Below are positions 36,424 to 45,584 of a stretch of DNA of 64,000 nucleotides, piece after piece (positions within the stretch are counted from its first letter, which is position 1; every line of letters begins with the position of its first letter). The stretch comes from Endobacterium cereale (GTDB taxonomy: Bacteria > Pseudomonadota > Alphaproteobacteria > Rhizobiales > Rhizobiaceae), in contig NZ_WIXI01000044.1 in the NCBI RefSeq assembly GCF_009617585.1, forward strand, positions 186,001-250,000. The letters are read 5' to 3'. Under the pieces are notes generated by a model. It saw nothing but the letters and a program-made list of their open reading frames with translations. It was not told where the DNA came from and ran no database searches. The translations under genes were made by a program, and so were the position numbers.

Positions 36424-37620
36424 ATGATGAAGTCTGACAATGATGTCGTGATCACCGGTATCGGTATCGTAAGCTGCCTGGGCGTTGGCAAGGAGCCGCA
36501 TGTCTCCGTGCTCTCGGGTGCCGAAGCCATTGCGCCGCGCGTCGAAACCGAGCGTTTTGCACCTTACCCGGTGCATCCCCTGCCTGAAATCGACTGGTCG
36601 ACCCAGATCAGCAAGCGCGACCAGCGGCAGATGGAAAACTGGCAGCGGCTCGGTGTGTTTTCGGCTGGCCTAGCGCTCGACGATGCGGGCCTGAAGGAAA
36701 ACGCCGATCTCTGTGCCTCCATGGACATGATCGTTGCGGCCGGTGGCGGCGAGCGCGACATCAAGGTCGATACGCTGATCGTTGACGAAGGTTTGAAGCG
36801 CAACGACCGCGAAGCGTTGCTGAACGAAAAGCTGACCACCGAACTGCGCCCGACGCTGTTTCTGGCCCAGCTCTCCAATCTTCTCGCCGGCAATATTTCG
36901 ATCGTCCACAAGGTGACCGGCTCCTCGCGCACCTTCATGGGTGAAGAGGCGGCCGGCATTTCGGCTGTAGAGACTGCTTTCCATCGCATCAAGTCCGGCC
37001 AGTCCACGCATACGCTGGCTGGCGGTGCATTCGTTGCAGAGCGCGCCGACATTCTCCTTCTCGTCGAAGGCATTCGTGCCCACGCAACGGGTGAATGGCA
37101 GCCGCTATGGTCGCGTTCGCCCGACAATGGCGGCGGCATGATGATGGGCTCTGTCGGCGCGTTCCTCGTGCTGGAATCCCGTGCCCATGCCACAGCCCGT
37201 GGCGCGCATATCTATGCGGTTATCGATGCGATCGAAGGTGATCGCGGCAATCGCGATGAAGGCAAGCTGGAAAAACGTTTGTCGCGCATGGCAGGTCTTG
37301 CCGGTGCTGCAGATGATACGGTCGTCTTCTCCGGCGCCAGCGGCGTTGTCGAGCTTTCGGCGCGTGAGAAGGCTGTTCTGGCTGAAACTCTGCCGGGTGC
37401 CACGATCCGCGGTTACGCCGGCGTGACTGGTCATGGCATGGAAGCGCAGTTCCCGCTTGGTCTCGCGCTCGCAGCGCTTGCTCTTGATGGAGCAGCCAGC
37501 GTTCCGGCCTTTGATACAAAGAACGAGCAGCCTATGGCCAAGCCCGCCAAACGGGCGGTGGTGACGACGGTTGGTTATACGCGCGGCGAGGGCCTTGCTG
37601 CCCTGTCTGCGGACGCGTGA
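36424..37620 (+). CDS. fabF2XL: Beta-ketoacyl-ACP synthase-like protein lacking catalytic Cys (VLCFA cluster, FabF2XL-like)
   Basis: A 398-residue thiolase-fold protein; GAGGAAGAGGAC precedes ATG-ATG. At the place of the nucleophilic TACASG motif the text reads TGSSRTFMGEEAAG (residues about 166-178), with no cysteine. The first catalytic His (NAHGT) is replaced by FSGASG, while the second region keeps VTGHGMEAQF. This resembles the chain-length factor of type II polyketide synthases: a non-acylating partner that pairs with an active ketosynthase. It is encoded just before the active fabF. Confidence 0.9.
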   Translation: MMKSDNDVVITGIGIVSCLGVGKEPHVSVLSGAEAIAPRVETERFAPYPVHPLPEIDWSTQISKRDQRQMENWQRLGVFSAGLALDDAGLKENADLCASMDMIVAAGGGERDIKVDTLIVDEGLKRNDREALLNEKLTTELRPTLFLAQLSNLLAGNISIVHKVTGSSRTFMGEEAAGISAVETAFHRIKSGQSTHTLAGGAFVAERADILLLVEGIRAHATGEWQPLWSRSPDNGGGMMMGSVGAFLVLESRAHATARGAHIYAVIDAIEGDRGNRDEGKLEKRLSRMAGLAGAADDTVVFSGASGVVELSAREKAVLAETLPGATIRGYAGVTGHGMEAQFPLGLALAALALDGAASVPAFDTKNEQPMAKPAKRAVVTTVGYTRGEGLAALSADA

Positions 37621-37631
37621 GGAGTTAAGTG

Positions 37632-38918
37632 ATGAGCGACAATCGCTTCAAGGATCATCTCGGCCGTCCGATCGTGGCGGTCACCGGCATGGGTGTCATC
37701 ACGTCGCTTGGTCAGGGCCTCAAGGATAACTGGGCGGCTTTGACCTCCGGTACGTCGGGTATCCACAAGATCACGCGTTTTCCGACGGACGGTCTTTCCA
37801 CCCGCATCTGCGGTACGGTGGATTTTATCGATATTCCGGCCCCGAATTCGGTCGAGCGTTCCTATGCGTTTGCCCGCGAAACCACGATCGAGGCGCTGGC
37901 GCAGGCCGGTCTGTCCGGTGATTTCGATGGTCCGCTGTTCCTGGCCGCACCGCCGATCGAGCCGGAATGGGTCGACCGTTTTGCGCTTGCAGATCGTGCG
38001 CCGCCGGCAGAACGTGAGGCCGATGCCTATGACCGTTTCCTGACGGCCATGCGCGAACGTCCCGATCCGGCCTTCCTTGAGGCCGTGCAGTTCGGTTCGA
38101 TCTCCGAGCGCCTCGCTGACCGTTTTGGCACGCGCGGCCTGCCGGTGACGTTGTCGACGGCGTGTGCTTCCGGCGCAACCGCAATCCAGCTTGGTGTCGA
38201 GGCGATCCGTCAGGGCCGCACCGACAGAGCGTTGGTTGCGGCAACCGACGGCTCGGTCAGCGCCGAAGCATTGATCCGCTTCTCGCTGCTCTCGGCTCTT
38301 TCGACCCAGAACGATCCGCCGGAAAAGGCTTCCAAGCCGTTCAGCAAGGATCGCGACGGTTTTGTTATCGCAGAGGGTGCGGCAACGCTGGTTCTGGAAT
38401 CTCTGGAATCCGCCATTGCCCGCGGTGCCAAGGTTCTTGGCGTAGTGAAGGGGCTTGGCGAAAAGGCCGACAGTTTTCACCGCACCCGCTCGTCGCCGGA
38501 TGGCGGCCCGGCGATCGCCACCATTCGTGCAGCCCTTGAAGATGCCGGCATGACCGGCGCCGATATCGGCTACGTCAATGCACATGGCACGTCGACGCCG
38601 GAAAACGACAAGATGGAATATGGTTCGATGCTTGCCGTTTTCGGTGATCGTCTGAAGGAAATTCCGCTGTCGTCCAACAAGTCGATGATCGGCCATACGC
38701 TGACCGCCGCCGGTGCTGTCGAAGCGGTGTTCTCGCTGCAGACCATGCTGACCGGCACGCTGCCACCGACCATCAACTACAACAATCCCGATCCGACGAT
38801 CGAGCTGGATGTGGTGCCGAACGTCAAGCGCGATGCACAGGTTTCGGCGGTTATCTCGAACTCCTTCGGCTTCGGCGGCCAGAACGCCAGCCTTGTCTTG
38901 ACGGCTGAACCGGCTTAG
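37632..38918 (+). CDS. fabF1XL: Beta-ketoacyl-ACP synthase II (VLCFA cluster, FabF1XL-like)
   Basis: A 428-residue condensing enzyme. GGAG lies 7 bases before the ATG at 37632 (an in-frame GTG lies 3 bases earlier). The triad is intact: Cys178 in LSTACASGAT, His near 318 in VNAHGTSTPEND and His near 355 in MIGHTLTAAG. It elongates the acyl chain on AcpXL for lipid A. The start lies 11 bases after the previous gene's stop, so the two ketosynthase-like proteins are made together and likely form a heterodimer. Confidence 0.95.
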   Translation: MSDNRFKDHLGRPIVAVTGMGVITSLGQGLKDNWAALTSGTSGIHKITRFPTDGLSTRICGTVDFIDIPAPNSVERSYAFARETTIEALAQAGLSGDFDGPLFLAAPPIEPEWVDRFALADRAPPAEREADAYDRFLTAMRERPDPAFLEAVQFGSISERLADRFGTRGLPVTLSTACASGATAIQLGVEAIRQGRTDRALVAATDGSVSAEALIRFSLLSALSTQNDPPEKASKPFSKDRDGFVIAEGAATLVLESLESAIARGAKVLGVVKGLGEKADSFHRTRSSPDGGPAIATIRAALEDAGMTGADIGYVNAHGTSTPENDKMEYGSMLAVFGDRLKEIPLSSNKSMIGHTLTAAGAVEAVFSLQTMLTGTLPPTINYNNPDPTIELDVVPNVKRDAQVSAVISNSFGFGGQNASLVLTAEPA

Positions 38919-38940
38919 AGACCATCACCAACCCTTATGG

Positions 38941-38972
38941 AGCGCCGTTCCGCCTGATGGGCGAGCGGCGCT
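38941..38972 (+). other. Stem-loop between fabF1XL and the adh gene
   Basis: Inverted repeat AGCGCCG / CGGCGCT with an inner CGCC / GGCG pairing, in the 154-base gap inside the cluster. No clear T-run follows, so it is more likely a processing or attenuation structure than a full stop. Confidence 0.4.
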
Positions 38973-39072
38973 TCATGCTATTTCTGAGATGCATAGTGTT
39001 TTGTGAGCCAGAACTGGTTCCGGACACTTTGCCAAGACGAACGTTTACGCCTCCGGGCGAAGGATATTTGTT

Positions 39073-40101
39073 ATGCGCGCCCTGCAACTGATCGATGACC
39101 GCAAGCTCGAAGCCGTGGATATTCCGGAGCCGGAAGCGCCGGCACCCGGCGAGGTGACACTCCGCGTCAAGGCGGTTGCCCTCAACCACATCGACGTCTG
39201 GGGCTGGCGCGGCATGGCGTTTGCCAAGCGCAAGATGCCGCTGACGATCGGCGCGGAAGCTTCGGGTGTGGTCGAGGCCATCGGTCCGGGCGTATCCAAC
39301 GTTCTGCCGGGTGAGCTGGTGTCGATCTACGGTGCGCGCATCTGCGGTCGCTGCAAGAATTGCACCGAAGGGCGCGACAATCTCTGCGAACATGTCGGCG
39401 GCGTGCATGGTTTCCATCTCGACGGTTTTGCTCAGGAAAAGATCAACATTCCGGCCCGCCAGCTCGTCCCGGCCCCTCCGGGCATCGATGCGGTTGCGGC
39501 AGCGCTTGCTCCGGTGACATTCGGCACCGTCGAACACATGCTGTTCGACAATGCAAAACTCCAGTCGGGTGAAACCATTCTCGTCCATGCCGGCGGCTCC
39601 GGCATTGGTTCGGCGGCGATCCAGCTTGCCAAGAAGATCGGTTGCACCGTCATCACCACGGTCGGTTCCGACGACAAGATCGAAGGCGCCAAGGCGCTGG
39701 GCGCCGATCACGTCATCAACTACCGCAAGGATCGTTTTGAAGGCGTCGTGCGCAAGCTGACCAAGAAAAAGGGCGTCGATGTCGTGTTCGAGCATGTCGG
39801 CAAGGACACCTTTGCCGCCTCGATGTTCTGCCTGAAGCGCGGCGGTCGTCTGGTCACCTGCGGCTCGACCTCCGGCGTTTCGACCGAAGTCAACCTGATG
39901 ATGCTGTTCCAGCAGCAGCTGAAACTGCTCGGCTCATTCGGCTGCCGTATGGAAAACATGGCTGACGCCATGCAGAAGATGGCGCGCGGCATCGTGCATC
40001 CGGTCATCGATACCGAAGTGACCTTCGATACGATCGACAAGGCTCTGGAGCGGATGGAGAGCCGTCAGGTGTTCGGCAAGATCATCCTGCGGATGGATTG
40101 A
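39073..40101 (+). CDS. Zinc-type alcohol dehydrogenase-like protein (VLCFA cluster)
   Basis: A 342-residue medium-chain dehydrogenase/reductase. The structural-zinc cysteines are present (CGRCKNCTEGRDNLC), but the usual first catalytic-zinc cysteine is replaced by LNHIDVWGWRG. The nucleotide fold begins at VHAGGSGIGSAAIQLAKK. In rhizobia a homologue (AdhXL) is regularly found in the acpXL cluster and presumably reduces a step of the very-long acyl chain; its exact reaction is not established. The following lpxXL is 4 bases away. Confidence 0.9.
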   Translation: MRALQLIDDRKLEAVDIPEPEAPAPGEVTLRVKAVALNHIDVWGWRGMAFAKRKMPLTIGAEASGVVEAIGPGVSNVLPGELVSIYGARICGRCKNCTEGRDNLCEHVGGVHGFHLDGFAQEKINIPARQLVPAPPGIDAVAAALAPVTFGTVEHMLFDNAKLQSGETILVHAGGSGIGSAAIQLAKKIGCTVITTVGSDDKIEGAKALGADHVINYRKDRFEGVVRKLTKKKGVDVVFEHVGKDTFAASMFCLKRGGRLVTCGSTSGVSTEVNLMMLFQQQLKLLGSFGCRMENMADAMQKMARGIVHPVIDTEVTFDTIDKALERMESRQVFGKIILRMD

Positions 40102-40105
40102 TCCG

Positions 40106-41041
40106 GTGAAGATGGTCATCACCCGGATCGTTCTATCGCTGATGCATTTTCGGCAATGGCTGGTGGCGCAGGTCGCTTTCGGTTTTCTCAACCTGCTGAA
40201 AATCTTTCCGGCCGATCCGGCCATCAATTTTGCCGACTGGCTGGTGCGCAAGATCGGTCCGCGCACTTTTCGTCACAAGCTGATGTTGACCAATCTGCGC
40301 AATGCATATCCCGAAAAGGACGATGCCGAGCTGCAGGATATCGCGGTGAAAAGCTGGGGGCATATGGGCCGGCTCGCGGCCGAATACGTGTTTCTCGACC
40401 GCCTGTTCGATTTCGATCCCCAGCGCGAAGAGCCCGGTCGCGTCGAGGTCTCGGGCATCCCGATCTTCGTCGATCTGCGTGACAACCCGCGTCCATTCAT
40501 CGTGTTTACCGCCCATACCGGCAATTTCGAGCTTCTGCCGGTGGCGGGGGCCGCTTTCGGTCAGAAGGTGACGGTGCTGTTCCGCCCGCCGAACAACCCA
40601 TATATTGCCGAAAAAGTGTTTTCGTTCCGCTCTGCGCGCATGGGCAAGCTGGTGCCGTCCCATGCAGGCTCGTCCTTTGCGCTTGCCCGACAGCTTGAAG
40701 CAGGTGGTGGTGTCGGCGTTCTGGTCGATCAGAAATTCGGCAAAGGCCTGCCGACATCGTTTTTCGGTCAACAGGTTCGAACAAACCCGCTATTGGCAAA
40801 GCTGGTGCGGCAGTTCGATGCCGAAGTTTATCCGGCCCGCTGCATTCGCCTGCCGGGTAATCGTTATCGGCTGGAGATCGAGCCGCGTATCGACGTGCCG
40901 CGTGACGACAAGGGCAATGTCGATGTGCAGGCGACCGCGCAGATGCTCAACGACAAGGTCGAAAGTTGGGTTCGCGAATATCCGGAACAGTGGCTCTGGT
41001 ATCATGACCGCTGGAACATCAAGAAAAAGATCGGCAGATAG
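40106..41041 (+). CDS. lpxXL: Lipid A very-long-chain acyltransferase LpxXL
   Basis: A 311-residue inner-membrane lipid A acyltransferase of the LpxL/HtrB family. The catalytic HX4E-type motif appears as FTAHTGNFELLP. An N-terminal hydrophobic anchor precedes it; GVGVLVDQKFGKGLPTSFFG is the second conserved block. It transfers the C28 chain from AcpXL to the lipid A hydroxyacyl group. It is the last gene of the six-gene cluster, with a 199-base gap to gnd. Confidence 0.94.
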   Translation: MKMVITRIVLSLMHFRQWLVAQVAFGFLNLLKIFPADPAINFADWLVRKIGPRTFRHKLMLTNLRNAYPEKDDAELQDIAVKSWGHMGRLAAEYVFLDRLFDFDPQREEPGRVEVSGIPIFVDLRDNPRPFIVFTAHTGNFELLPVAGAAFGQKVTVLFRPPNNPYIAEKVFSFRSARMGKLVPSHAGSSFALARQLEAGGGVGVLVDQKFGKGLPTSFFGQQVRTNPLLAKLVRQFDAEVYPARCIRLPGNRYRLEIEPRIDVPRDDKGNVDVQATAQMLNDKVESWVREYPEQWLWYHDRWNIKKKIGR

Positions 41042-41240
41042 GTCTCCATTGACGGCAGGATTTTCTCCTGCTCCGGTTATTGCACAAAGCAGTTCAGCCG
41101 CCTGAGGCTAAGGCAGACAAGCTGTCGCGCAGACGACATGCAGGTGTGATTGAAATTTAATCGTTTAATGCCCTGCCGACCTTGCCGCGCGTCGGTTTGA
41201 GTGCCAAAACACCTTGCGATTTGTAAATGGAGGCTTCGTC

Positions 41241-42677
41241 TTGGAACAGGCAGAAATCGGTCTAATCGGTCTTGGAGTCATGGGCTCCAACCTCGCGCTC
41301 AATATTGCTGAAAAAGGCAACCGCATCGCGGTCTTCAACCGATCACCAGAAGCAACCCGAAAATTTTTCGCCGAAGCCGGCGACCTGCAGAAAAACATCA
41401 TTCCTTGCGAAACGCTTGAGGAATTTGTCGCTGCCATCCGTCCGCCGCGCCCGATCATCATCATGATCAAGGCCGGTGATCCGGTTGATCAGCAGATGGA
41501 GCTGCTCAAGCCTTATCTGGCCGACAACGACATCATGATCGATGCCGGCAACGCGAATTTCCGCGATACGATGCGTCGTTTCGACAACCTCAAGGACAGC
41601 GGCCTGACCTTTATCGGCATGGGCGTTTCCGGCGGTGAAGAAGGCGCCCGTCACGGTCCTTCGATCATGGTCGGCGGCACGGAAGATTCGTGGAAGCGTG
41701 TCGAAAAGGTACTGACCTCGATCTCGGCAAAATTCCACGATGAGCCTTGCGTGGCTTGGCTCGGCGAAAATGGTGCCGGCCATTTCGTAAAAACCATCCA
41801 TAACGGCATCGAATATGCCGACATGCAGATGATCGCCGAAATCTACGGCATTCTGCGCGACGGCCTGAAGCTTTCCGCGCCGGAAATCGGTCAGGTCTTC
41901 GGCAAGTGGAATGAGGGTCGCCTCAACTCCTACCTGATCGAAATCTCCGAGAAGGTGCTGAAGGCCAACGATCCGATTTCGGGCAAGCCGATGGTGGACG
42001 TCATCGTCGACCAGGCAGGCCAGAAGGGCACTGGCAAGTGGTCAGTGATCGAAGCCCAGAACATGGGCGTTGCCGCCACCGCCATCGAGGCAGCCGTGGC
42101 CGGTCGTATTCTGTCGTCGCAGAAGGCTGAACGTGAGGCTGCCGAAAAAATCCTCGGCCTGCCGCAGACTACGGCCATGCCGACGACCGACGGCGTTAGT
42201 TTCCTCGACGATCTCGAAAACGCTCTGCTGGCCGCCAAGGTCGCCGCTTACGCGCAGGGCTTTGCGGTCATGGCAGCGGCATCCCGGGAATATAACTGGA
42301 ATCTGCCGATGCCGACCATCGCCAAGATCTGGCGCGAGGGTTGCATCATTCGCTCGCAGTTCCTTGACGAGATCACCTCGGCCTTTACCAAGGACCCGGA
42401 TGTCGCCAACCTGATCGTCACGCCGGCCTTTGCCAAGCTCGTCAACGACACCGACGCTTCTCTGCGCCGCGTCGTCTCGACGGCTATTATGTCCGGCCTG
42501 TCAGTTCCGGCCCTGTCGTCTGCGTTGTCCTACTTCGACGCCTACCGTCGTGGTCGCGGCACTGCCAACCTCATCCAGGCACAGCGCGACTTCTTTGGCG
42601 CACACGGCTTTGACCGTGTCGATGGTGTGGACAAGCACCACGGCCCTTGGGGTAGTGGTCTGGCAGACTTCGCCTGA
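41241..42677 (+). CDS. gnd: 6-phosphogluconate dehydrogenase, NADP-dependent, decarboxylating
   Basis: A 478-residue enzyme of the pentose phosphate pathway. The TTG at 41241 is chosen because GGAGG lies 7 bases before it and gives LEQAEIGLIGLGVMGSNLAL, the Rossmann motif. VSGGEEGARHGPS (substrate loop), GAGHFVKTIHNGIEY (catalytic Lys) and the C-terminal ATIM-type helices are intact. Length is typical (about 470). A terminator follows. Confidence 0.95.
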   Translation: MEQAEIGLIGLGVMGSNLALNIAEKGNRIAVFNRSPEATRKFFAEAGDLQKNIIPCETLEEFVAAIRPPRPIIIMIKAGDPVDQQMELLKPYLADNDIMIDAGNANFRDTMRRFDNLKDSGLTFIGMGVSGGEEGARHGPSIMVGGTEDSWKRVEKVLTSISAKFHDEPCVAWLGENGAGHFVKTIHNGIEYADMQMIAEIYGILRDGLKLSAPEIGQVFGKWNEGRLNSYLIEISEKVLKANDPISGKPMVDVIVDQAGQKGTGKWSVIEAQNMGVAATAIEAAVAGRILSSQKAEREAAEKILGLPQTTAMPTTDGVSFLDDLENALLAAKVAAYAQGFAVMAAASREYNWNLPMPTIAKIWREGCIIRSQFLDEITSAFTKDPDVANLIVTPAFAKLVNDTDASLRRVVSTAIMSGLSVPALSSALSYFDAYRRGRGTANLIQAQRDFFGAHGFDRVDGVDKHHGPWGSGLADFA

Positions 42678-42693
42678 GCATGAGAATTTGGAG

Positions 42694-42719
42694 AGGCCCG
42701 CCTTTTGGCGGGCCTTTCT
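42694..42719 (+). terminator. Intrinsic terminator after gnd
   Basis: Stem AGGCCCGCC / GGCGGGCCT with loop TTTT followed by TTTCT, 17 bases after the gnd stop. Confidence 0.85.
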
Positions 42720-42800
42720 GCGTCTGCAGGTCACGGGGACATGGGCGTGGCTGGCAGATACGGTTTTGACCATTCAGAGTGATTTTAGGAGGATATTATC

Positions 42801-43835
42801 ATGGCCTGGAAACCGGCTGACAATCGCTACGACACGATGAAATATAACCGCTGCGGACAGTCCGGCCTGAAACTGCCGGCGATCTCGCTCGGCCTCTGGC
42901 ACAATTTCGGCGATGACACGCCGCGCGAGCGCAAGGTGGCGATCTGCCGTCAGGCGTTTGATCTCGGCATTACCCATTTCGATCTCGCCAACAATTACGG
43001 CCCGCTGCCGGGCAGCGCCGAAACCGCTTTCGGCCAGATCCTGCGCGAGGATTTTCACGGCTATCGCGATGAGCTGATCATCTCCTCCAAAGCCGGTTAC
43101 AACATGTGGCCGGGTCCTTACGGCGAATGGGGCAGCCGCAAATATCTGATATCGTCCTGCGACCAGAGCCTGAAGCGGATGGGACTGGATTACGTCGATA
43201 TCTTCTATTCGCACCGTTTCGATCCGGATACGCCGCTGGAAGAAACCTGCGGTGCGCTCGACCATATCGTGCGATCGGGCAGGGCGCTTTACGTCGGCAT
43301 CTCGTCCTACAATTCCAAGCGGACCCGTGAAGCAGCAGAAATCCTCAAGCAACTCGGTACGCCGCTGCTCATCCACCAGCCGAGCTATTCGATGATCAAT
43401 CGCTGGGTCGAGGAAGACAATCTTCTCGATACGCTCGATGATGTCGGTGCCGGCTCGATCGTGTTCTCGCCTTTGGCGCAGGGCATGCTGACGTCGAAGT
43501 ATCTCGGCGGCATTCCGGATGACAGCCGCGCCGCGCAGGGCAAATCTCTGCGCCCGGCCTTCCTCAACGAGAAGAATGTCGCCAACCTGCAGGCGCTCAA
43601 TGCCATTGCAGAACGCCGTGGCCAGACGCTGGCGCAGATGGCGCTGGCCTGGGTACTGCGCGGTGGCCGAGTGACCACGGCACTGATCGGCGCCAGCCGG
43701 CCGGAACAGGTGGTGGATTGCGTGAAGGCCCTCGAAAAGCCGGACTTTACGCCTGAGGAACTGGCGGAAATCGATGGTTACGCCCGCGAAGCCGACATCA
43801 ATCTGTGGGCGAAATCGGCCGAACTGAAAGCCTGA
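42801..43835 (+). CDS. mgrA: Aldo/keto reductase, L-glyceraldehyde-3-phosphate reductase type
   Basis: A 344-residue aldo/keto reductase of the YghZ/Gpr type. AGGAGG precedes the ATG. The catalytic tyrosine lies in FDLANNYGPLPGSAE, Lys in ISSKAGYNMWPGPYG, and VDIFYSHRFDPDTPLEE is the family signature. The C-terminal LIGASRPEQVVDC binds NADPH. It reduces L-glyceraldehyde 3-phosphate and methylglyoxal in its best-studied homologue. A stem-loop follows. Confidence 0.92.
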   Translation: MAWKPADNRYDTMKYNRCGQSGLKLPAISLGLWHNFGDDTPRERKVAICRQAFDLGITHFDLANNYGPLPGSAETAFGQILREDFHGYRDELIISSKAGYNMWPGPYGEWGSRKYLISSCDQSLKRMGLDYVDIFYSHRFDPDTPLEETCGALDHIVRSGRALYVGISSYNSKRTREAAEILKQLGTPLLIHQPSYSMINRWVEEDNLLDTLDDVGAGSIVFSPLAQGMLTSKYLGGIPDDSRAAQGKSLRPAFLNEKNVANLQALNAIAERRGQTLAQMALAWVLRGGRVTTALIGASRPEQVVDCVKALEKPDFTPEELAEIDGYAREADINLWAKSAELKA

Positions 43836-43842
43836 TGACACT

Positions 43843-43876
43843 TGGCCGGCGCCTTGCAACGTGCCGGCCACCTTTC
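43843..43876 (+). terminator. Probable terminator after aldo/keto reductase
   Basis: Stem TGGCCGGC / GCCGGCCA with a 12-base loop, followed by CCTTTC. The T-run is weak, so it may be only a partial terminator. Confidence 0.55.
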
Positions 43877-44000
43877 AATGTTTTGCATCAGCTTGTTGCG
43901 ACAAGCCATTATCGATGCTTACGAAAATGTAATCTTGAGTTCATTTTCGGTTCATCAGTTGGTGGCTAGGGTCCTCTCATAGACAACAGAGGATACCGTC

Positions 44001-44360
44001 ATGAAAAAGCTTGCAGCCGTTTTGCTTTCAGCCACTTTCATTTTCAGCCCGGTCGCATTTTCGTCGGCCGCCAATGCCGCTCCGCCGAGCCATAATGATC
44101 GCTGGGACCATCGTGACGATCGTCGTGTCGTGACGAAGAAGACTGTCATCAAGGAGCGTAAGGTCGTCAAGAAGCGCTGGAGCCGTGGTCATCGTCTGAG
44201 CCCGGCAGAGCGTCGCCATATGGCGGAAGTGCGCGATTACCGGCGTTACCGCCTGAATGCTCCGCCGCGTGGTTATCGCTGGGTGCGTGCCGACAATAAC
44301 GAATTCCTGTTGATCGGCATCACCTCGGGCCTGATCTCGTCGATCATCGCCGGTCGTTAA
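44001..44360 (+). CDS. RcnB-like small periplasmic protein
   Basis: A 119-residue secreted protein with a signal peptide (MKKLAAVLLSATFIFSPVAF ... NAA). The mature part is strongly basic (RDDRRVVTKKTV, ERKVVKKRWSRGHRLSP), and LNAPPRGYRWVRADNNEFLLI is the RcnB/nickel-cobalt-homeostasis domain pattern, ending in GITSGLISSIIAGR, which may be a short C-terminal helix. It is transcribed toward znuA; a shared stem-loop separates them. Confidence 0.85.
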   Translation: MKKLAAVLLSATFIFSPVAFSSAANAAPPSHNDRWDHRDDRRVVTKKTVIKERKVVKKRWSRGHRLSPAERRHMAEVRDYRRYRLNAPPRGYRWVRADNNEFLLIGITSGLISSIIAGR

Positions 44361-44369
44361 TCAGCCTCT

Positions 44370-44411
44370 AAAAAGACGACCGGCAGGGATTGCCTTCTTT
44401 CCCTGCCGGTC
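44370..44411 (-). terminator. Terminator of znuA
   Basis: An 11-base perfect stem GACCGGCAGGG / CCCTGCCGGTC (44378-44388 with 44401-44411); on the minus strand it is followed by a run of five T. It lies between two convergent genes, and on the plus strand there is no T-run, so it mainly serves znuA. Confidence 0.85.
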
Positions 44412-44456
44412 TAACCGTCTCCACCATGCGCGAGGAGGCGGTATTTTTATGCGCTA

Positions 44457-45479
44457 TCAGCCCTTGTCGGACAGGCAGGTCTTCATCGATTCCGCGATTC
44501 CGCGCATCAGCTGGAAATAAAGATCCGGACCTTCCTTGAGCGTTGCGGCTTCCGGATCCAGCGTGCCCGCCTTTGCCGGTGTTCCTTCCAGAACGACATT
44601 CACCAGTTTCGGGGTGAATTGCGGCTCGGCAAACACACAAGTTGCGCCCAGTTCGGTCACTTTCTTGTGGATCTGACTGATACGATCGGCGCCCGGCAGA
44701 CTTTCCGGGCTGACGGTGATCGAACCGGCCACCGTGACGTCATAACGCTTTTCGAAATACTGGTATGCATCGTGAAAAACGATGAATGGCTTGTCCTTGA
44801 CCGGGGCGACCGTTGTCTTGATTTCGGCATCGAGCTCGTCGATCTGCCGCATCAGGTTCGCGGCATTGTCTTCATATTGCTTGGCATGTTCGGGATCAGC
44901 TTCCACCAGACGTTTGGCGATTTCGCGGCCAAGCACCTTGGCATTGATCGGATCCAGCCACACATGGGGATCGAAGCCGCCATGTTCGTGATCGTGGCCG
45001 GGTTCATGCGCGTCTTCGCCCTTGGCAGGGTCGTCGTGCTCACCTTCATGGGCGTGGTCATGACCATGATCGTGGCCATGGCCGTCACCATGGTCATGCG
45101 CTTCGAACGGACCACCTTCACGGAAAGGCAGTTTTTGCAGGTCCGGCGCGTCAGAGAGAGCGACCACGGTCTTGGTGCCGGCCAGCGCGTCGAGAGGCTT
45201 GTCTAGAAACGCTTCCATGTTCGGACCCATCCAGAAGATCAGGTCTGCATTCTGGATCGCGCGGGCATTGGACGGCTTCATCGAATAGGTGTGTGGCGAG
45301 GCGGCTCCCTCGACGATCAGTTTCGGCTCGGCGACGCCCTTCATGATCGAGGCGACCAGCGAATGGATCGGCTTGATAGACACGACGACGTCGGGCGTCT
45401 TGGCGGAGGCAGTCCCGGCCATCAGCAGCGCGATGGAGGCTGCGAAGGTGGCGACGATGGGAGTGGCGACTGCTTTCAT
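44457..45479 (-). CDS. znuA: Zinc ABC transporter substrate-binding protein ZnuA
   Basis: A 340-residue periplasmic zinc-binding protein. AAGGAGAACCGC precedes the ATG at 45479. The signal peptide ends near MAGTASA. Zinc ligands are visible in SIKPIHSLVASIM, ASPHTYSMKPS and HVWLDPINA, and FHDAYQYFEK. Between them lies a histidine/aspartate loop (about residues 125-165, e.g. HGHDHGHDHAHEGEHDD) that in ZnuA collects zinc. It is divergent from znuC over two Zur-like boxes. Confidence 0.95.
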   Translation of the reverse strand: MKAVATPIVATFAASIALLMAGTASAKTPDVVVSIKPIHSLVASIMKGVAEPKLIVEGAASPHTYSMKPSNARAIQNADLIFWMGPNMEAFLDKPLDALAGTKTVVALSDAPDLQKLPFREGGPFEAHDHGDGHGHDHGHDHAHEGEHDDPAKGEDAHEPGHDHEHGGFDPHVWLDPINAKVLGREIAKRLVEADPEHAKQYEDNAANLMRQIDELDAEIKTTVAPVKDKPFIVFHDAYQYFEKRYDVTVAGSITVSPESLPGADRISQIHKKVTELGATCVFAEPQFTPKLVNVVLEGTPAKAGTLDPEAATLKEGPDLYFQLMRGIAESMKTCLSDKG

Positions 45480-45562
45480 GCGGTTCTCCTTGCCCTTCTC
45501 AAGGGCGGATTGGGCTGTGCGTATGATGCCGGCGGCTTGCAAAAGACGCTCTGCATAACGAT

Positions 45563-45575
45563 GTAATGTTATTAC
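45563..45575. promoter_or_regulatory. Zur box 1 (predicted)
   Basis: Perfect palindrome GTAAT-GTT-ATTAC in the znuA-znuC divergent region, similar to the alphaproteobacterial Zur consensus built on GTTATA-type half sites. Its centre is 22 bases from that of box 2, two helical turns, so it can be bound on the same DNA face. Confidence 0.75.
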
Positions 45576-45584
45576 GTTCGTTGT

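Noticed and set aside
37575..38696. 373-codon minus-strand frame
   Set aside because: Antisense to the active ketosynthase gene; no recognisable domain.
42774..43871. 365-codon minus-strand frame
   Set aside because: It is antisense to the aldo/keto reductase, which has all catalytic motifs and a strong ribosome site.
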